Shown: positions 8,924 through 18,118, numbered from the stretch's first letter. The stretch: 64,000 nucleotides of DNA from Methylomonas sp. UP202 (GCF_029910655.1 NZ_CP123898.1:62001-126000); one strand, 5' to 3'. Translations and numbers: made by a program. Notes: generated by a model not told the origin, from the sequence alone.

Positions 8924-9187
8924 TTAGGTAGGTCGGTAGTGCGAAAAACCGGCCGGTTGATAAGCGATATCGAGCGCCAGTCGTCTTGCGTTAGCCATCG
9001 CTTCCTTGGCCTTCTGATACCGCCGAGTTTGCCCGACTTTACGATTGATGAGCTGTTGCACGGCGTTTTCGTATCGACGTTGGGCGTCCTCAATACAGAC
9101 ACCATCGTATGCCGCAATTTCAATTGCCGCATCCGAACTCGTTCAGCCCTCCAACCGTAATAATTTATGGGCTAACGATTTAGCCAT
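8924..9187 (-). pseudogene. Small gene interrupted by an in-frame TGA
   Basis: Reading from ATG 9187 gives 14 residues (MAKSLAHKLLRLEG), a TGA at 9145-9143, then 72 further codons in the same frame ending at TAA 8924. The part after the TGA (for example AAIEIAAYDGVCIEDAQRRY) looks like a normal helical protein. The start overlaps the stop of the upstream HTH gene (AATGGCTAA), typical of translational coupling. No ATG restarts the frame soon after the TGA. The simplest reading is a nonsense mutation or sequence error; readthrough is possible. Function unknown. Confidence 0.5.
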
Positions 9188-9458
9188 TGCCAGATTCTGA
9201 GCGATATTTGACAAACCTTGCGACTTTTTCACGGTCGAAGACTCCCCAGTCTTCGACCGTGTACTCCCAATTTGCCCGTGAGAACGACAATATCACGCCG
9301 TACTGTTCGCGGGCGCTACCGATTGCGCGGGCGATAGACGCTTTAGACAACCCTGTCAATTCACGTAACTCGACACCTGCAACACCACCATGACTAGCAA
9401 TGTGGTGCAAAATGGGCAAAATAATGTCTGCCCTGACATGCTTATTGTATTTAGCCAT
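9180..9458 (-). CDS. Small winged-helix/HTH-like protein
   Basis: 92 aa. Residues about 10-75 read like a winged helix-turn-helix: an initial helix (ADIILPILHHIASHGG), a turn and recognition helix (VELRELTGLSKASIARAIGSA), then a beta-wing (GVILSFSRANWEYTVEDWG). A DNA-binding role is inferred from fold pattern only. It heads a string of minus-strand small genes and its stop overlaps the start of the TGA-broken gene downstream. No specific regulator family was recognised. Confidence 0.65.
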   Translation of the reverse strand: MAKYNKHVRADIILPILHHIASHGGVAGVELRELTGLSKASIARAIGSAREQYGVILSFSRANWEYTVEDWGVFDREKVARFVKYRSESGNG

Positions 9459-9491
9459 GGTTTACCTGATCCCCTGCCCTATCACAGCACC

Positions 9492-9773
9492 CTAACCAAA
9501 GCGCCTAAAAAGAACTCCAAATACTCGCACCTCGAATTTTCCGCAATCGGTCTCCCAGGTTTGCTCTTCCTCAAGCTTCCAATCCATTGCTTCCTTTTTG
9601 GCTGCCCACGGTGTAAGGCATCCAATCGAATCGTGATTCTCAACATAAACGGCGCGAAAAGGCGAGTAGTCTAATATCAGACGTCTAAAATGGTCTGACA
9701 ATGCGCTATAAGATACATACTTCTTAAGTTTAAATTTAATTAATCCTAAATAATTCGCTAACATAACACCCAC
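9492..9773 (-). CDS. Hypothetical protein
   Basis: 93 aa, no family recognised. The N-terminus is mildly hydrophobic (MLANYLGLIKFKLKKYV) and the C-terminus holds a Trp/Glu-rich stretch (MDWKLEEEQTWETDCG). It overlaps the 3' end of the upstream gene by 38 nt, in keeping with a compact small-gene operon. Base composition is more AT-rich than the large genes that flank the string. Confidence 0.5.
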   Translation of the reverse strand: MGVMLANYLGLIKFKLKKYVSYSALSDHFRRLILDYSPFRAVYVENHDSIGCLTPWAAKKEAMDWKLEEEQTWETDCGKFEVRVFGVLFRRFG

Positions 9774-10023
9774 TTACCGCATAATAAATATTATCGTGAT
9801 CAGGTTTTCGCAGTTCAAAACCGATATCAGAATCGCTATGAATTAACCGGTCGAATAAAATATAGCTAATATTACCTTGCTTGTCCGTTCTAATCTCAAG
9901 GCATTTAGCCGTGATCGCCTTAGAAAATCCAGAATACCGAATATAGACGGTTTCAGCGAGGCCATGTTCATCAGGCACTATCTGAATTTCTTTAATGGTT
10001 TTGTATGATTTGAGTGCATTCAT
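9736..10023 (-). CDS. Hypothetical protein
   Basis: 95 aa, mainly predicted beta strands (EIQIVPDEHGLAETVYIRY, then ISYILFDRLIHSDSDIGFEL), no recognised domain, no signal peptide. It belongs to the minus-strand string of short genes between the methylase-helicase and the nuclease. Its 3' end overlaps the next gene by 38 nt. Confidence 0.55.
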   Translation of the reverse strand: MNALKSYKTIKEIQIVPDEHGLAETVYIRYSGFSKAITAKCLEIRTDKQGNISYILFDRLIHSDSDIGFELRKPDHDNIYYAVSGCYVSELFRIN

Positions 10024-10066
10024 TATTTAATTTCTATACGGACTCTTGGTGTTTTGTTGTCCGGTA

Positions 10067-10366
10067 TTACAGCCATGGATATTTCCTCGGGGTGACCATC
10101 AAGGGAGCAAAACGAACCTTCACAAACAGCATATCCAACTGGCCAGCCCTTTTCCATTCAAACCGGACTGTCGGTTTATTTACGCACTGTTCGGCAAAGG
10201 CCAACACCTCCGCATGACGCTGTTGTGCGCGTGCCCACAACTCGTCCGGATAATCGTTCGCACCACCAGAACCGCCGCCATTCAATATTCTATGAGGGTG
10301 TGCGCTATTCATCTCATAGTCTGATAGACGAGTGTCAGGTTGGAAATAATAACTAACCGAAAACAT
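10067..10366 (-). CDS. Hypothetical protein
   Basis: 99 aa. Contains a Gly-rich turn (ILNGGGSGGANDYPDELWAR) followed by a helix and a C-terminal beta-like segment (DMLFVKVRFAPLMV). A GGAG precedes the ATG. No family recognised. First gene after the methylase-helicase on the same strand; a 90-nt gap separates them. Confidence 0.55.
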   Translation of the reverse strand: MFSVSYYFQPDTRLSDYEMNSAHPHRILNGGGSGGANDYPDELWARAQQRHAEVLAFAEQCVNKPTVRFEWKRAGQLDMLFVKVRFAPLMVTPRKYPWL

Positions 10367-10456
10367 AATTCATATCTCCGTATGTACAAGTGAACAACCG
10401 CATAACCAGCGGTTTTAATAATTCTGATAAATAGATCGGTTTTTTTAGTTATCCTC

Positions 10457-13400
10457 TCACGCTGCCCGTTTAATGCAAGCCAAGGTTTCTCTTAGTTCAG
10501 GAATCGAGTTAATGAAGCGGTAAATGAAGGCGTCGAAATGCACAAAATCGGCGCCGTCGACCTGATCGCCGTAATCCAAGCCGGCTTCGCTGGCGACTTT
10601 CTTCCACGAGACCAATTGACTCATGTACTCGTCGATGCTGCCGGCCAATTCCAGGAAATAACAATTCACCGCATGCTTTTGTTGGGGCCGAATTAATCGG
10701 TAAATGGCTTGGCTTTCTTCTCTCGCCTTATAACTGCGGTTGTAGAAGATCACACTATTGAGCATCGGCAAATTCAATCCGTCTTGTGTGACGCCCAAGC
10801 TGGCCAGCATGACCTGATCGGTGCCATTGCGGATGCGGTCGTTTAGCCGGCTAATTCGCTTGTCGATGGTTTCCTCCCCGGAAAACACCAAATGGCTGAT
10901 CCCGGATTGGTCTAACGCTTTAGACAGTCTGCGCAGCACCAAGGGATTGCGCGCGAATACAATCGGCCTCAAGTCTTGTGCGACTTGCTGCTTCACCAGT
11001 TCAATACATGCCCGTTCTTTGGTGGTCAGCTCGGCGAAACCGCGACCGTAGCCCGAGACGATGCTCGGCGTATTGGCCGCCTTGAAACAGGCCTCCAGCC
11101 GCGCGAGGATCATCGTCAAATTGAGGGCTTTTTGCCTATCTTGCTGCGCCTTGGCGTATTGCCGGTACCAGCTAGCGAATTCCTCGGCGGTTTTGATGTA
11201 CAGCACTAAATGATCGATTGCCCACTCGACCCTAATGGGCGGGTGCAGTATCGGCTCCGGAAAGCGCACATGCTTGGCCACGTCCGGCTCTTGTTGCACG
11301 CGGCGTTTGACCAAGGGCGCGACCCACGCCCGATAATCGTCCAGATAGGCCGGGTTGATTTTCGGTATTTCACGCTTGGCGCCGCGCTCGTGAGTGTCCT
11401 TAAATTCGTTGGTGGCCCATTCCAGCGTCACATAGCGTTTGGCGAATTCATCCCGGCCGGTCGGTTGAAATTCCGCGCTGGTGAATAAGCGCCGTTCCAG
11501 AAAGCCGCCCTTCAATGAAAAAGGCTGATAGGCTCGCTCCTGACCGGCGGTGAAGGCCGCCAGGCTTTGCGATTCTCTGACATAGTTAGGAAACGGCGTG
11601 CCATCGAATAGATAGCCACGTTTGGCGCCCAAGCACCAAACCGCTTGGCTTTGCTGCGAAAATTGATTCGCCAGCAGCCCGCCTTCGTCGCAAATCACAT
11701 TCTTAATCCGTTTTCTCAGGGCTTTAGCCAGGGTTAATTTCGGATAGCGTGGGTCAAAAGGGCGCTTTAGGCGTTCATAGCTGATGACATTAAGTTTGTT
11801 AAGTGCGGAAAGATCGGAACGCTCCCGAATGACCGTGTAATCGTTGAATCCCAGTGTTTGAAGTTCATTTTCCATTTCGGCCACTAAGCGCGACTTCAGC
11901 ACGATGAGTGATTTTCCCTCCAGTAATAAGGCCAATGAAATGGCCAGCCGAGATTTACCGAGCGCCATTTGCCAAGCACAGATCGCCCCGCGAGGCTTAA
12001 ACGCCAATTCGCATAAGTCCTCTAACTGAAAATCCCAGGTTAACCAGCGATCAATCCCTAATGCCTGGGCCTTGACTTTTAACCGGTCGATATCGCGGGG
12101 AAAGGTCTGCTCGATCGGTGGGTAAATCGTTTCCCAGTAACCGGCATCAATCACCTCGCTTTGTGGGAGAAATCCATCGAAAAAGCGAACCTCATCGCAG
12201 CTGAAAGTACCGCGCGGCGTGGTGACGGCAAACCCCGACGCCTGACGTTCCGCTTGGACCGTATCGCCTTTGCGTACGACGGAGGCCGGCTCCACGGGAT
12301 TGATGAAACCCATTTTGCCAGCCACGGCGCTAAATTGGGGAGCCCCTTTCCGGTATGCCGTGCGGCCGAACGGAATTTGCATTTTAGCGTTTTCGCGCAG
12401 AATCGCTTTCAGGCCGCCGATGAGCTGTTGCGAAATAACCGATTTCCCGCCGGCGGCGCGGATGGTTTCCGCGACCTGGCGCAAAGCCAGAAAAGGATCC
12501 GACTGTAGGCTAATCACATCCAAATTGAGTTGAAATTGACCAGCATAGCGGGTCGATCGTGGGTATCGATGGATTTCTGTCGAATACAGACGGCTCCGAT
12601 ACAAGGCATTCATGACCCGGCCTTCGGTGGCGCCGTCGCAAAATTTGAGCTTAATCCAGCGTCCGCCACGATCGAGGATCACCGTTTTATCGTCGCTGAG
12701 TGGCGTCGTCACGACTGCTTTGCTGCTTTCCACCCACACGGGACGAATCGGGAAGGTCGATTTCCCTAACGCTTCACGGGTACGGCAGTACAAATTTTCC
12801 AAATGAGGCGGTATCGATTCGGGTGTAATCGTTTCCCGAACAATGCGATGACCATGTGCCGGATTGCGATAGTCTTCCGAGCCGAGAATGAGTAATACTG
12901 TGTTCACCGATTCGACATTTTCAGCCTGAAACGTATCGCTGGGTAGAACGAATACCGCCCGGAGCCGGGCACGGTAGGCCGGGATCGATTCGACTAAGGC
13001 CATGACAGAGGCCGGCACCACGGCCGCGACGATATCGCAATGGGCTAGGGCTTGAGCGAGTGCGTATTCATGGGATAAAGCCGAGGTGTTGGGGCCGTGT
13101 TTCCCGTAATGCGTGATCCCTTCGTAAGCGTGCATATGTGGGCTGGATAGCGTGATCGAGAACGGCGGATTAATCAGCGCCGCGCTAAATCGGTCCAGTT
13201 CGACAGCCTCCATGCCGGCAGCGATGAAATCGGTTTCGAAGTCGGTGGTGTCGACGATTCGAATGACTTCGTTTAACAACGTCTCGTCGACATCCAAGCC
13301 GCACAAATGAAAGCGCTTGGGATCGGCATACCGAAATAGTCCGGCGTTGCCGAGACTGTTGTCGAGCAAGCGGTAACGTTCTTCGGCATCGAACGCCGGC

Positions 13401-13567
13401 TGGATAGCCTCCCACAGGTAACGAGTAAGCCAGGCCGGCGTAAAAAACTGAGACAACGTTTCTTTGCGAGTCGCATGTAAACCGGCCAGCGAGCCGGGTT
13501 TCTCTGCCTGGCTACCCCTGGAAACCAGCCGCCCTAACTCAGCGGGTAAATGCACCGTCGCCATCAT
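10457..13567 (-). CDS. Fused N6-adenine methylase and SF2 helicase-like protein
   Basis: 1036 aa. The N-terminal third is a class I SAM methyltransferase-like domain: FFTPAWLTRYL, the motif IV tetrapeptide NPPF (about residue 133) and a LDNSLGNAGLF SAM-site-like stretch. After about residue 510 comes a SNF2/SF2 helicase-like region: ICAWQMALGKSRLAISLAL (Walker A-like, with LGKS in place of GxGKT), VICDEGGLLANQFS (DEGG in place of DEAH), a GTPF motif III region and a C-terminal RecA-like lobe ending in QAIYRLIRPQQKH. Methylase-helicase fusions occur in phage and plasmid antirestriction proteins such as P1 DarB; a role in protecting or modifying the element's DNA is inferred. It overlaps its upstream partner by 4 nt (ATGA). 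Confidence 0.8.
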   Translation of the reverse strand: MMATVHLPAELGRLVSRGSQAEKPGSLAGLHATRKETLSQFFTPAWLTRYLWEAIQPAFDAEERYRLLDNSLGNAGLFRYADPKRFHLCGLDVDETLLNEVIRIVDTTDFETDFIAAGMEAVELDRFSAALINPPFSITLSSPHMHAYEGITHYGKHGPNTSALSHEYALAQALAHCDIVAAVVPASVMALVESIPAYRARLRAVFVLPSDTFQAENVESVNTVLLILGSEDYRNPAHGHRIVRETITPESIPPHLENLYCRTREALGKSTFPIRPVWVESSKAVVTTPLSDDKTVILDRGGRWIKLKFCDGATEGRVMNALYRSRLYSTEIHRYPRSTRYAGQFQLNLDVISLQSDPFLALRQVAETIRAAGGKSVISQQLIGGLKAILRENAKMQIPFGRTAYRKGAPQFSAVAGKMGFINPVEPASVVRKGDTVQAERQASGFAVTTPRGTFSCDEVRFFDGFLPQSEVIDAGYWETIYPPIEQTFPRDIDRLKVKAQALGIDRWLTWDFQLEDLCELAFKPRGAICAWQMALGKSRLAISLALLLEGKSLIVLKSRLVAEMENELQTLGFNDYTVIRERSDLSALNKLNVISYERLKRPFDPRYPKLTLAKALRKRIKNVICDEGGLLANQFSQQSQAVWCLGAKRGYLFDGTPFPNYVRESQSLAAFTAGQERAYQPFSLKGGFLERRLFTSAEFQPTGRDEFAKRYVTLEWATNEFKDTHERGAKREIPKINPAYLDDYRAWVAPLVKRRVQQEPDVAKHVRFPEPILHPPIRVEWAIDHLVLYIKTAEEFASWYRQYAKAQQDRQKALNLTMILARLEACFKAANTPSIVSGYGRGFAELTTKERACIELVKQQVAQDLRPIVFARNPLVLRRLSKALDQSGISHLVFSGEETIDKRISRLNDRIRNGTDQVMLASLGVTQDGLNLPMLNSVIFYNRSYKAREESQAIYRLIRPQQKHAVNCYFLELAGSIDEYMSQLVSWKKVASEAGLDYGDQVDGADFVHFDAFIYRFINSIPELRETLACIKRAA

Positions 13568-14442
13568 GCCGCCTGCAAGGTATTCATTCTGGCCAGAATA
13601 GCGGTCGCTTGAGGCACGAACCCATTCAGCATTAAAAAAGCCACTAACGCTTCAAACGCGCTGCGGGTGAAGCGATACTCGATCTTGTCTTTGAAACAGG
13701 CGATTTGTAGCGAGGAGCCTTTACCGAACACGGTTCGCGATTCGATTCGAGCATTGGAATAGGTTAATCCCTTTACCGCGTCGACGTAATTCGAGAAACT
13801 GGGCTCTAAATCAATGCCGGCATCTTCCCGTATCCATCGAAACGCACTGAGAATATTGCTGTAGCGGGTTTGGCATTGACTATCGAAGCTATGATTCCAA
13901 TTCGGCGCATAGGTTTGGCAAATGAACCAGCCATTTTTGGCATAAAACGAATAACGTCGGTCAAAATGTTTTAATCCGAATTCATCGACCACACTCGCCG
14001 CCAACATTGATAATCCGGCGCTTTCCAAATGTTTAACCTGTTCCTCAATGGACCGGGTGATGCCAGCGAAATCAACGTGAGACAAATAAACCGAAACTAA
14101 CTGTTTGTCGTCATCCAAACTACCTTCGGCATGACGGATGTAATATTCTCGAATTGAATGATCGCTATATCGATCGGAGATCACTTTGTAGAGTCCGCTG
14201 TCAACAACAATTCTCGCGGGGGTTCCTTTGGCGTGTTGCCGCGTGAGCTTTTGGCATAGCTCATTAATCACCTGTTCAGCGACAGACTCTATACAACGAC
14301 CAATGTAATAAGGCGATGTCGTTTTATTATCGATGCCTAAAACAGACAAAAATTGCGCGTGTTTAATCAACTCGAATCGAGATTCGATCATTTCATTCAA
14401 TCGATCGGTCATCGTTTTTTCAAGGCTTGAAGGCGAAGTCAT
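13564..14442 (-). CDS. Hypothetical partner of the methylase-helicase, perhaps DUF4942-like
   Basis: 292 aa. The central region DEFGLKHFDRRYSFYAKNGW followed by APNWNHSF recalls the DUF4942 family, which often accompanies methylase genes on plasmids; this is recognition by eye. No catalytic motif seen. Start and stop are coupled with the methylase-helicase gene (4-nt overlap), so the two are translated together and may act as a complex. It could begin at the internal ATG 11 codons in (MTDRLNEMIES). Confidence 0.65.
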   Translation of the reverse strand: MTSPSSLEKTMTDRLNEMIESRFELIKHAQFLSVLGIDNKTTSPYYIGRCIESVAEQVINELCQKLTRQHAKGTPARIVVDSGLYKVISDRYSDHSIREYYIRHAEGSLDDDKQLVSVYLSHVDFAGITRSIEEQVKHLESAGLSMLAASVVDEFGLKHFDRRYSFYAKNGWFICQTYAPNWNHSFDSQCQTRYSNILSAFRWIREDAGIDLEPSFSNYVDAVKGLTYSNARIESRTVFGKGSSLQIACFKDKIEYRFTRSAFEALVAFLMLNGFVPQATAILARMNTLQAA

Positions 14443-14510
14443 TAAATTATCCTTTGTTTTCTAAATGATGAATTCAATCTAATACGGCATCTCAATAATG
14501 CAACCGCGTA

Positions 14511-14813
14511 TTATGGGGATATCCGCCGGCTGTTTATCAAGGAATGCACGATGGATTTCGCCCCTTCAAATCCATCCAATAATGAAACAAACTCAGCAAT
14601 CGGTTCGCTAGCGTTCACTTCGCCAATAAAACATTTCACTAATCGAATTTGCAAAGGATGGTAGCCCGTGGTCACGGGGTGATTCGTCAGCATGTAGGGG
14701 CAATACAGGATTTGAAAGCACAGATCGTTCGTCGACAGAGTGATAAAAGCCACGCCTGGCCCTGAATAAAATGGAAAGTGTTTTTCTTCGACCAACGGAT
14801 TGTTTGAAGTCAT
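14511..14813 (-). CDS. Hypothetical protein
   Basis: 100 aa, no recognised family. The predicted fold is mixed, with a beta-rich first half (VAFITLSTNDLCFQILYC) and a helical C-terminus (EFVSLLDGFEGAKSIVHSL). It is probably the first gene of the minus-strand operon running through the methylase-helicase and diverges from the RecG-like gene at 14946. The 132-bp gap holds a TGAATATGCAATAG motif found again upstream of parB. Confidence 0.55.
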   Translation of the reverse strand: MTSNNPLVEEKHFPFYSGPGVAFITLSTNDLCFQILYCPYMLTNHPVTTGYHPLQIRLVKCFIGEVNASEPIAEFVSLLDGFEGAKSIVHSLINSRRISP

Positions 14814-14896
14814 GGTACGCTCGCTAAAAAGATAAGGGGGAGTGAATCAACTGACTACGACCACGCCAGTTTTGCGATTAAATTAATAGCGTTCTG

Positions 14897-14915
14897 TGAA
14901 TATGCAATAGGCAAT
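14897..14915. repeat. TGAATATGCAATAG-N-CAAT motif, copy 1
   Basis: TGAATATGCAATAGGCAAT in the gap between divergent genes at 14813 and 14946. A copy with one mismatch lies at 25052-25070 upstream of the PRTRC parB gene, and the core ATGCAATAG occurs again in the parB leader. Candidate binding site for an element-encoded regulator or ParB; function unproven. Confidence 0.4.
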
Positions 14916-14945
14916 AGAGAATAAAAACCAGGATCGGTATGGGTA

Positions 14946-17003
14946 ATGATTCTGAACGTTCAGTACAAAGTTTTTGTCCGTCACGTAAAAAAGGAACATC
15001 AAAAACTAGCCGTTGCAATCTTGCTAAGTCGTGAGAAGATTGAGTTATGTTTTAGCAGGGCATTATTCTCTATGAACGAGACACCACTCGGTAAATTAAA
15101 TACGCTCGGTATTTTGGAGTTTTGGCAATTACCATTATTACTGCCTAAACACTATATCGATCTGCGCGATTCAGCCATTGTCGAACAATTTCGCGTCTGG
15201 TTAGAAGGGCGGTTTTGTGTGGTTCGTGGCGTATTAACGGAGTATCGCGTCGTGCGGGACAGCGTTCCGAATCGCATGATTGTGACCTTGGTCGACACAT
15301 CAGGCTTAACGGTACAAGCCACCTTTTTCGGTCGGACGAAAGACCTACTACCCATTTTGGCCGACAAGCAACATAGCACCGTGGCCATGACCGGAACGAT
15401 GAGTTTTTTTTCGGGTCGACCGCAACTCAAAAATCCCGAATGGGTGGATGAAACCCAATTGGGCCGGGTGATACCGGTTTATCCAGGAAAACCTCGCGTC
15501 ATCCATTCCGCTAGGGTATTCGAGACGATGCAAGCCCTGTTGCCGGAGGCGATACCGGCCTGTGCTCAAAAGCTGTTGGAGGATCTGAATTGGAGCGTGG
15601 CCGAAGAATCGGAAAAAATCGGCTTGGTACTCAACGGCAATGGGGATAGCAGGCTTTCCGCCTTGTTAACTGCCATCCATCAGCCAGCGACGGTGGAATT
15701 AGGCGGCAAAGCGATTCAATTGCTCAAGCTGGTGGCGACAGGCCATGTATTGAGTCGTGCGAAACGGGAGGCGCAACGGCCAGTGAATGGACATGCGGCC
15801 ATACCGATCGCCCCGGCGTTGCCCGCTAAATTGTTCTCGGAAGCCGCCCTAACACCCACCCCGGAGCAGCAAGCAGTGGTCGAGGATATTTGCCGAGACT
15901 TGTGTTCGAACACCCCGATGAACCGCTTGTTGTCCGCCGACGTGGGCTTCGGAAAAACCTATGTGGCCGCCGCCGCCGCGGCTGCGGTTTTTCGATCCGG
16001 CGGCACGGTAGCCTGGTTATGCCCGAATCAGCCGCTCGCCGTGCAAACGCAACAAGCCATTGCTGGGTGGTGGCCGGATCTCGAACCGGCCTTGATCCTC
16101 GGTAACCAAGCGCAAACGACATCCGTAGCTCGCTTTATGGTAGGTACCACAGCACTCATGCATCGTCTGCCGCCGAATAAGCAAATCAATTTTCTGGTTT
16201 GCGACGAATCGCAGAAGTTCGGACTCGCTCAAATTCGGTCACTTATTGGCGAGCACACCCATTTTCTTAACTGCACGGCGACCTGTATTCCGCGAACGGC
16301 GGCGTTAGTGGCCTTTGCCGGCATGGCCGTTTCCTGCTTAACCAGGCCCCATGTCGATAAAACCATTAAAACCCGATTACTAACCAAAGCGCACCGCATA
16401 CCGCTGTTCGAATCCCTTAAGCGTACTATCCAGACTGGCCATCAAGCCCTGGTCGTCTACCCCTTGGCAGAGTCGTCAACGGAGTGGGTCAAAGACCGTA
16501 AATCGGCCGAAGGAGCCTTTACACTATGGGATGCTGTTTTTCCAGGCCGCGTGCGCTATATCCACGGCCGTTTGTCGGATCAAGACAAACTGAATGCCGT
16601 GCAGGCGATGCGGGACAACGACGCCGACCTGCTTATCAGCACCACGGCGATTGAGACCGGTATCGATTTACCACGACTACGCCACGTGGTCATCGTGCAT
16701 CCGGAACGGCTTGGCCTCAATACCTTGCATCAAATTCGCGGCCGGGTGGCCAGGGCCGGAGGGTTCGGCCGCTGCGATTTGTATTTACCCAAGGACATTG
16801 AGCCGGACTCGTTAAAGCGCCTGGAGATTCTGGTGCGCTATACCGATGGCTTCGACGTTGCTCGAGAAAACATGCGATTGCAAGGCATTGGCGACATTGG
16901 TTCGTCCGGCCTGGCGCAGTCGGGGCAGACCGAAAGCTTCATTCCAGGCCACAAGATTAATTTCAAGGAAATTCACTGGGTGTTAAACCGTTGGTCAACG
17001 TGA
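14946..17003 (+). CDS. RecG-like SF2 DNA helicase
   Basis: 685 aa (RecG is about 690). A RecG-like wedge/OB domain comes first (GKLNTLGILEFWQLPLLLPKHYIDL through the LVDTSGLTVQATFFG strand region). Helicase motifs follow: ADVGFGKTYVAA (Walker A, RecG has GDVGSGKT), CDESQKFG (motif II, DESQ in place of DEQH), STTAIETGIDLP (motif V) and HQIRGRVARAG (motif VI). RecG remodels stalled forks and recombination intermediates; a role in element replication or RecT-type recombination is inferred. A later ATG at 15072 gives a more standard N-terminus. The gene stands alone on the plus strand with a small gene 7 nt behind it. Confidence 0.82.
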   Translation: MILNVQYKVFVRHVKKEHQKLAVAILLSREKIELCFSRALFSMNETPLGKLNTLGILEFWQLPLLLPKHYIDLRDSAIVEQFRVWLEGRFCVVRGVLTEYRVVRDSVPNRMIVTLVDTSGLTVQATFFGRTKDLLPILADKQHSTVAMTGTMSFFSGRPQLKNPEWVDETQLGRVIPVYPGKPRVIHSARVFETMQALLPEAIPACAQKLLEDLNWSVAEESEKIGLVLNGNGDSRLSALLTAIHQPATVELGGKAIQLLKLVATGHVLSRAKREAQRPVNGHAAIPIAPALPAKLFSEAALTPTPEQQAVVEDICRDLCSNTPMNRLLSADVGFGKTYVAAAAAAAVFRSGGTVAWLCPNQPLAVQTQQAIAGWWPDLEPALILGNQAQTTSVARFMVGTTALMHRLPPNKQINFLVCDESQKFGLAQIRSLIGEHTHFLNCTATCIPRTAALVAFAGMAVSCLTRPHVDKTIKTRLLTKAHRIPLFESLKRTIQTGHQALVVYPLAESSTEWVKDRKSAEGAFTLWDAVFPGRVRYIHGRLSDQDKLNAVQAMRDNDADLLISTTAIETGIDLPRLRHVVIVHPERLGLNTLHQIRGRVARAGGFGRCDLYLPKDIEPDSLKRLEILVRYTDGFDVARENMRLQGIGDIGSSGLAQSGQTESFIPGHKINFKEIHWVLNRWST

Positions 17004-17010
17004 GGTATCG

Positions 17011-17262
17011 ATGTTTCCGGACTATCAAGCTGAAATACTAAAAGAAGATGCAGGCCAAAAATACCGTCCCAGCAACGGGACGGAAGGGGATCTATTCATG
17101 TCGGAATATTGTTGGCGGTGTCAATTGGAAACGCATTGCACAATTCCAGGCAAGACTGCCCTGTATCAAATCGAGGCGGATGATTATCCTGCACAATGGC
17201 AAATTGGCAGTGACGGACAGCCGACGTGTACCGAATTTTTAAAACGGAAAGATAGCTTCTGA
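17011..17262 (+). CDS. Small Cys/His-containing protein
   Basis: 83 aa, starting 7 nt after the RecG-like gene and probably co-transcribed. A cluster YCWRCQLETHC could bind a metal ion. A shorter product may start at the internal ATG (MSEYCWRC). No family recognised. Confidence 0.55.
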   Translation: MFPDYQAEILKEDAGQKYRPSNGTEGDLFMSEYCWRCQLETHCTIPGKTALYQIEADDYPAQWQIGSDGQPTCTEFLKRKDSF

Positions 17263-17316
17263 GGCAGCAAGGATTATCGAGGACAGCATAAGGCGTGCAT
17301 CAAAATCGCCAGCTTG

Positions 17317-17463
17317 CTAGTTACCTAGGCTCAATACAAATACCGATAGCATCAAGGTTATGGTGGGAAATAACGTCCAGCCATAGCGCATGGCGAACAA
17401 TATGGCAACTATCAAAGAAATCGGCGCGACTCTTTTCAGTTTAGAAATTGTATTCTGATTCAT
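17317..17463 (-). CDS. 48-residue small membrane protein
   Basis: The frame from ATG 17463 (AAGGA just upstream) gives 48 aa: a short basic N-terminus (SKLKRVAP) and two hydrophobic stretches (about residues 14-24 and 33-46) with a brief RYGW turn between them. It predicts a small inner-membrane hairpin protein. It lies 16 nt downstream of the lipoprotein gene on the same strand, so it is probably in that operon. No homologue recognised; the claim rests on ribosome binding site, position and composition. Confidence 0.5.
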   Translation of the reverse strand: MNQNTISKLKRVAPISLIVAILFAMRYGWTLFPTITLMLSVFVLSLGN

Positions 17464-17479
17464 CAGTCCTTCTCTCTAT

Positions 17480-18118
17480 TCATTGAAGGTAATTTGGCCT
17501 ATTACCACGAATGATGTGGCCTTTATCATCGATGCGCCCTTCCTTGCGCAAGGTTCTAATGAGCAAGCTCCGCAAATAGGCATTCATCGCAATTTTCCGG
17601 TTTTCGTCGGTTAGATCGGTCATGTCAAGCTTGCAATTGCGGCCTTTTTCTTGGCACAAATCAGCCCGGATTTGATATTCCGGACATTCATCGAGAAACT
17701 GGTACCGATCGCCGCACAGAGCGCGCATTTGAAAATATTCGCCGGTCGTCAAAAACTCGCGTTCTCTCAGAATCTGCCCCCAGATGCGTTCGTCGAGTAC
17801 GACGCCGGCGGGCGGCGACTGCCGAAAACAGGGCAATTTCCCAACGGCGGCCACATCCAGATCGCCGTCGTCCAGGTTATCCCCCATATTGAACCGAAAC
17901 CCCGGTGTATACGGCGAATAGGTCCGCCAAGGATAGCGGCTATGGGTCGGGTACCTGGGGGTCACCGCATACAGGCTATCGGCTCGTTCCCGGCAGGCCG
18001 CGTAATTCTTTGCCTTATCGTCGGCATCGGGTTTTAGCGTAATATGCGACGCGCAACCGTTTAGACCCAGCCAGACGATCACGCCGATCGACACCAAGAA
18101 CGTGCGGCGCCTGGTCAT
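17480..18118 (-). CDS. Putative lipoprotein
   Basis: 212 aa from ATG 18118. The signal peptide (RRRTFLVSIGVIVWLGLNGC) ends in a lipobox LNGC, so lipidation at that Cys and membrane anchoring are predicted. The mature part has several Cys residues (AACRERADS, LPCFRQ, LCGDRYQFLDEC, LCQEKGRNC) that could form disulphides in the periplasm. A start at 18160 would put the lipobox at residue 36, too deep, so 18118 is preferred. No family recognised. It follows the H-NS-like gene on the same strand. Confidence 0.65.
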   Translation of the reverse strand: MTRRRTFLVSIGVIVWLGLNGCASHITLKPDADDKAKNYAACRERADSLYAVTPRYPTHSRYPWRTYSPYTPGFRFNMGDNLDDGDLDVAAVGKLPCFRQSPPAGVVLDERIWGQILREREFLTTGEYFQMRALCGDRYQFLDECPEYQIRADLCQEKGRNCKLDMTDLTDENRKIAMNAYLRSLLIRTLRKEGRIDDKGHIIRGNRPNYLQ

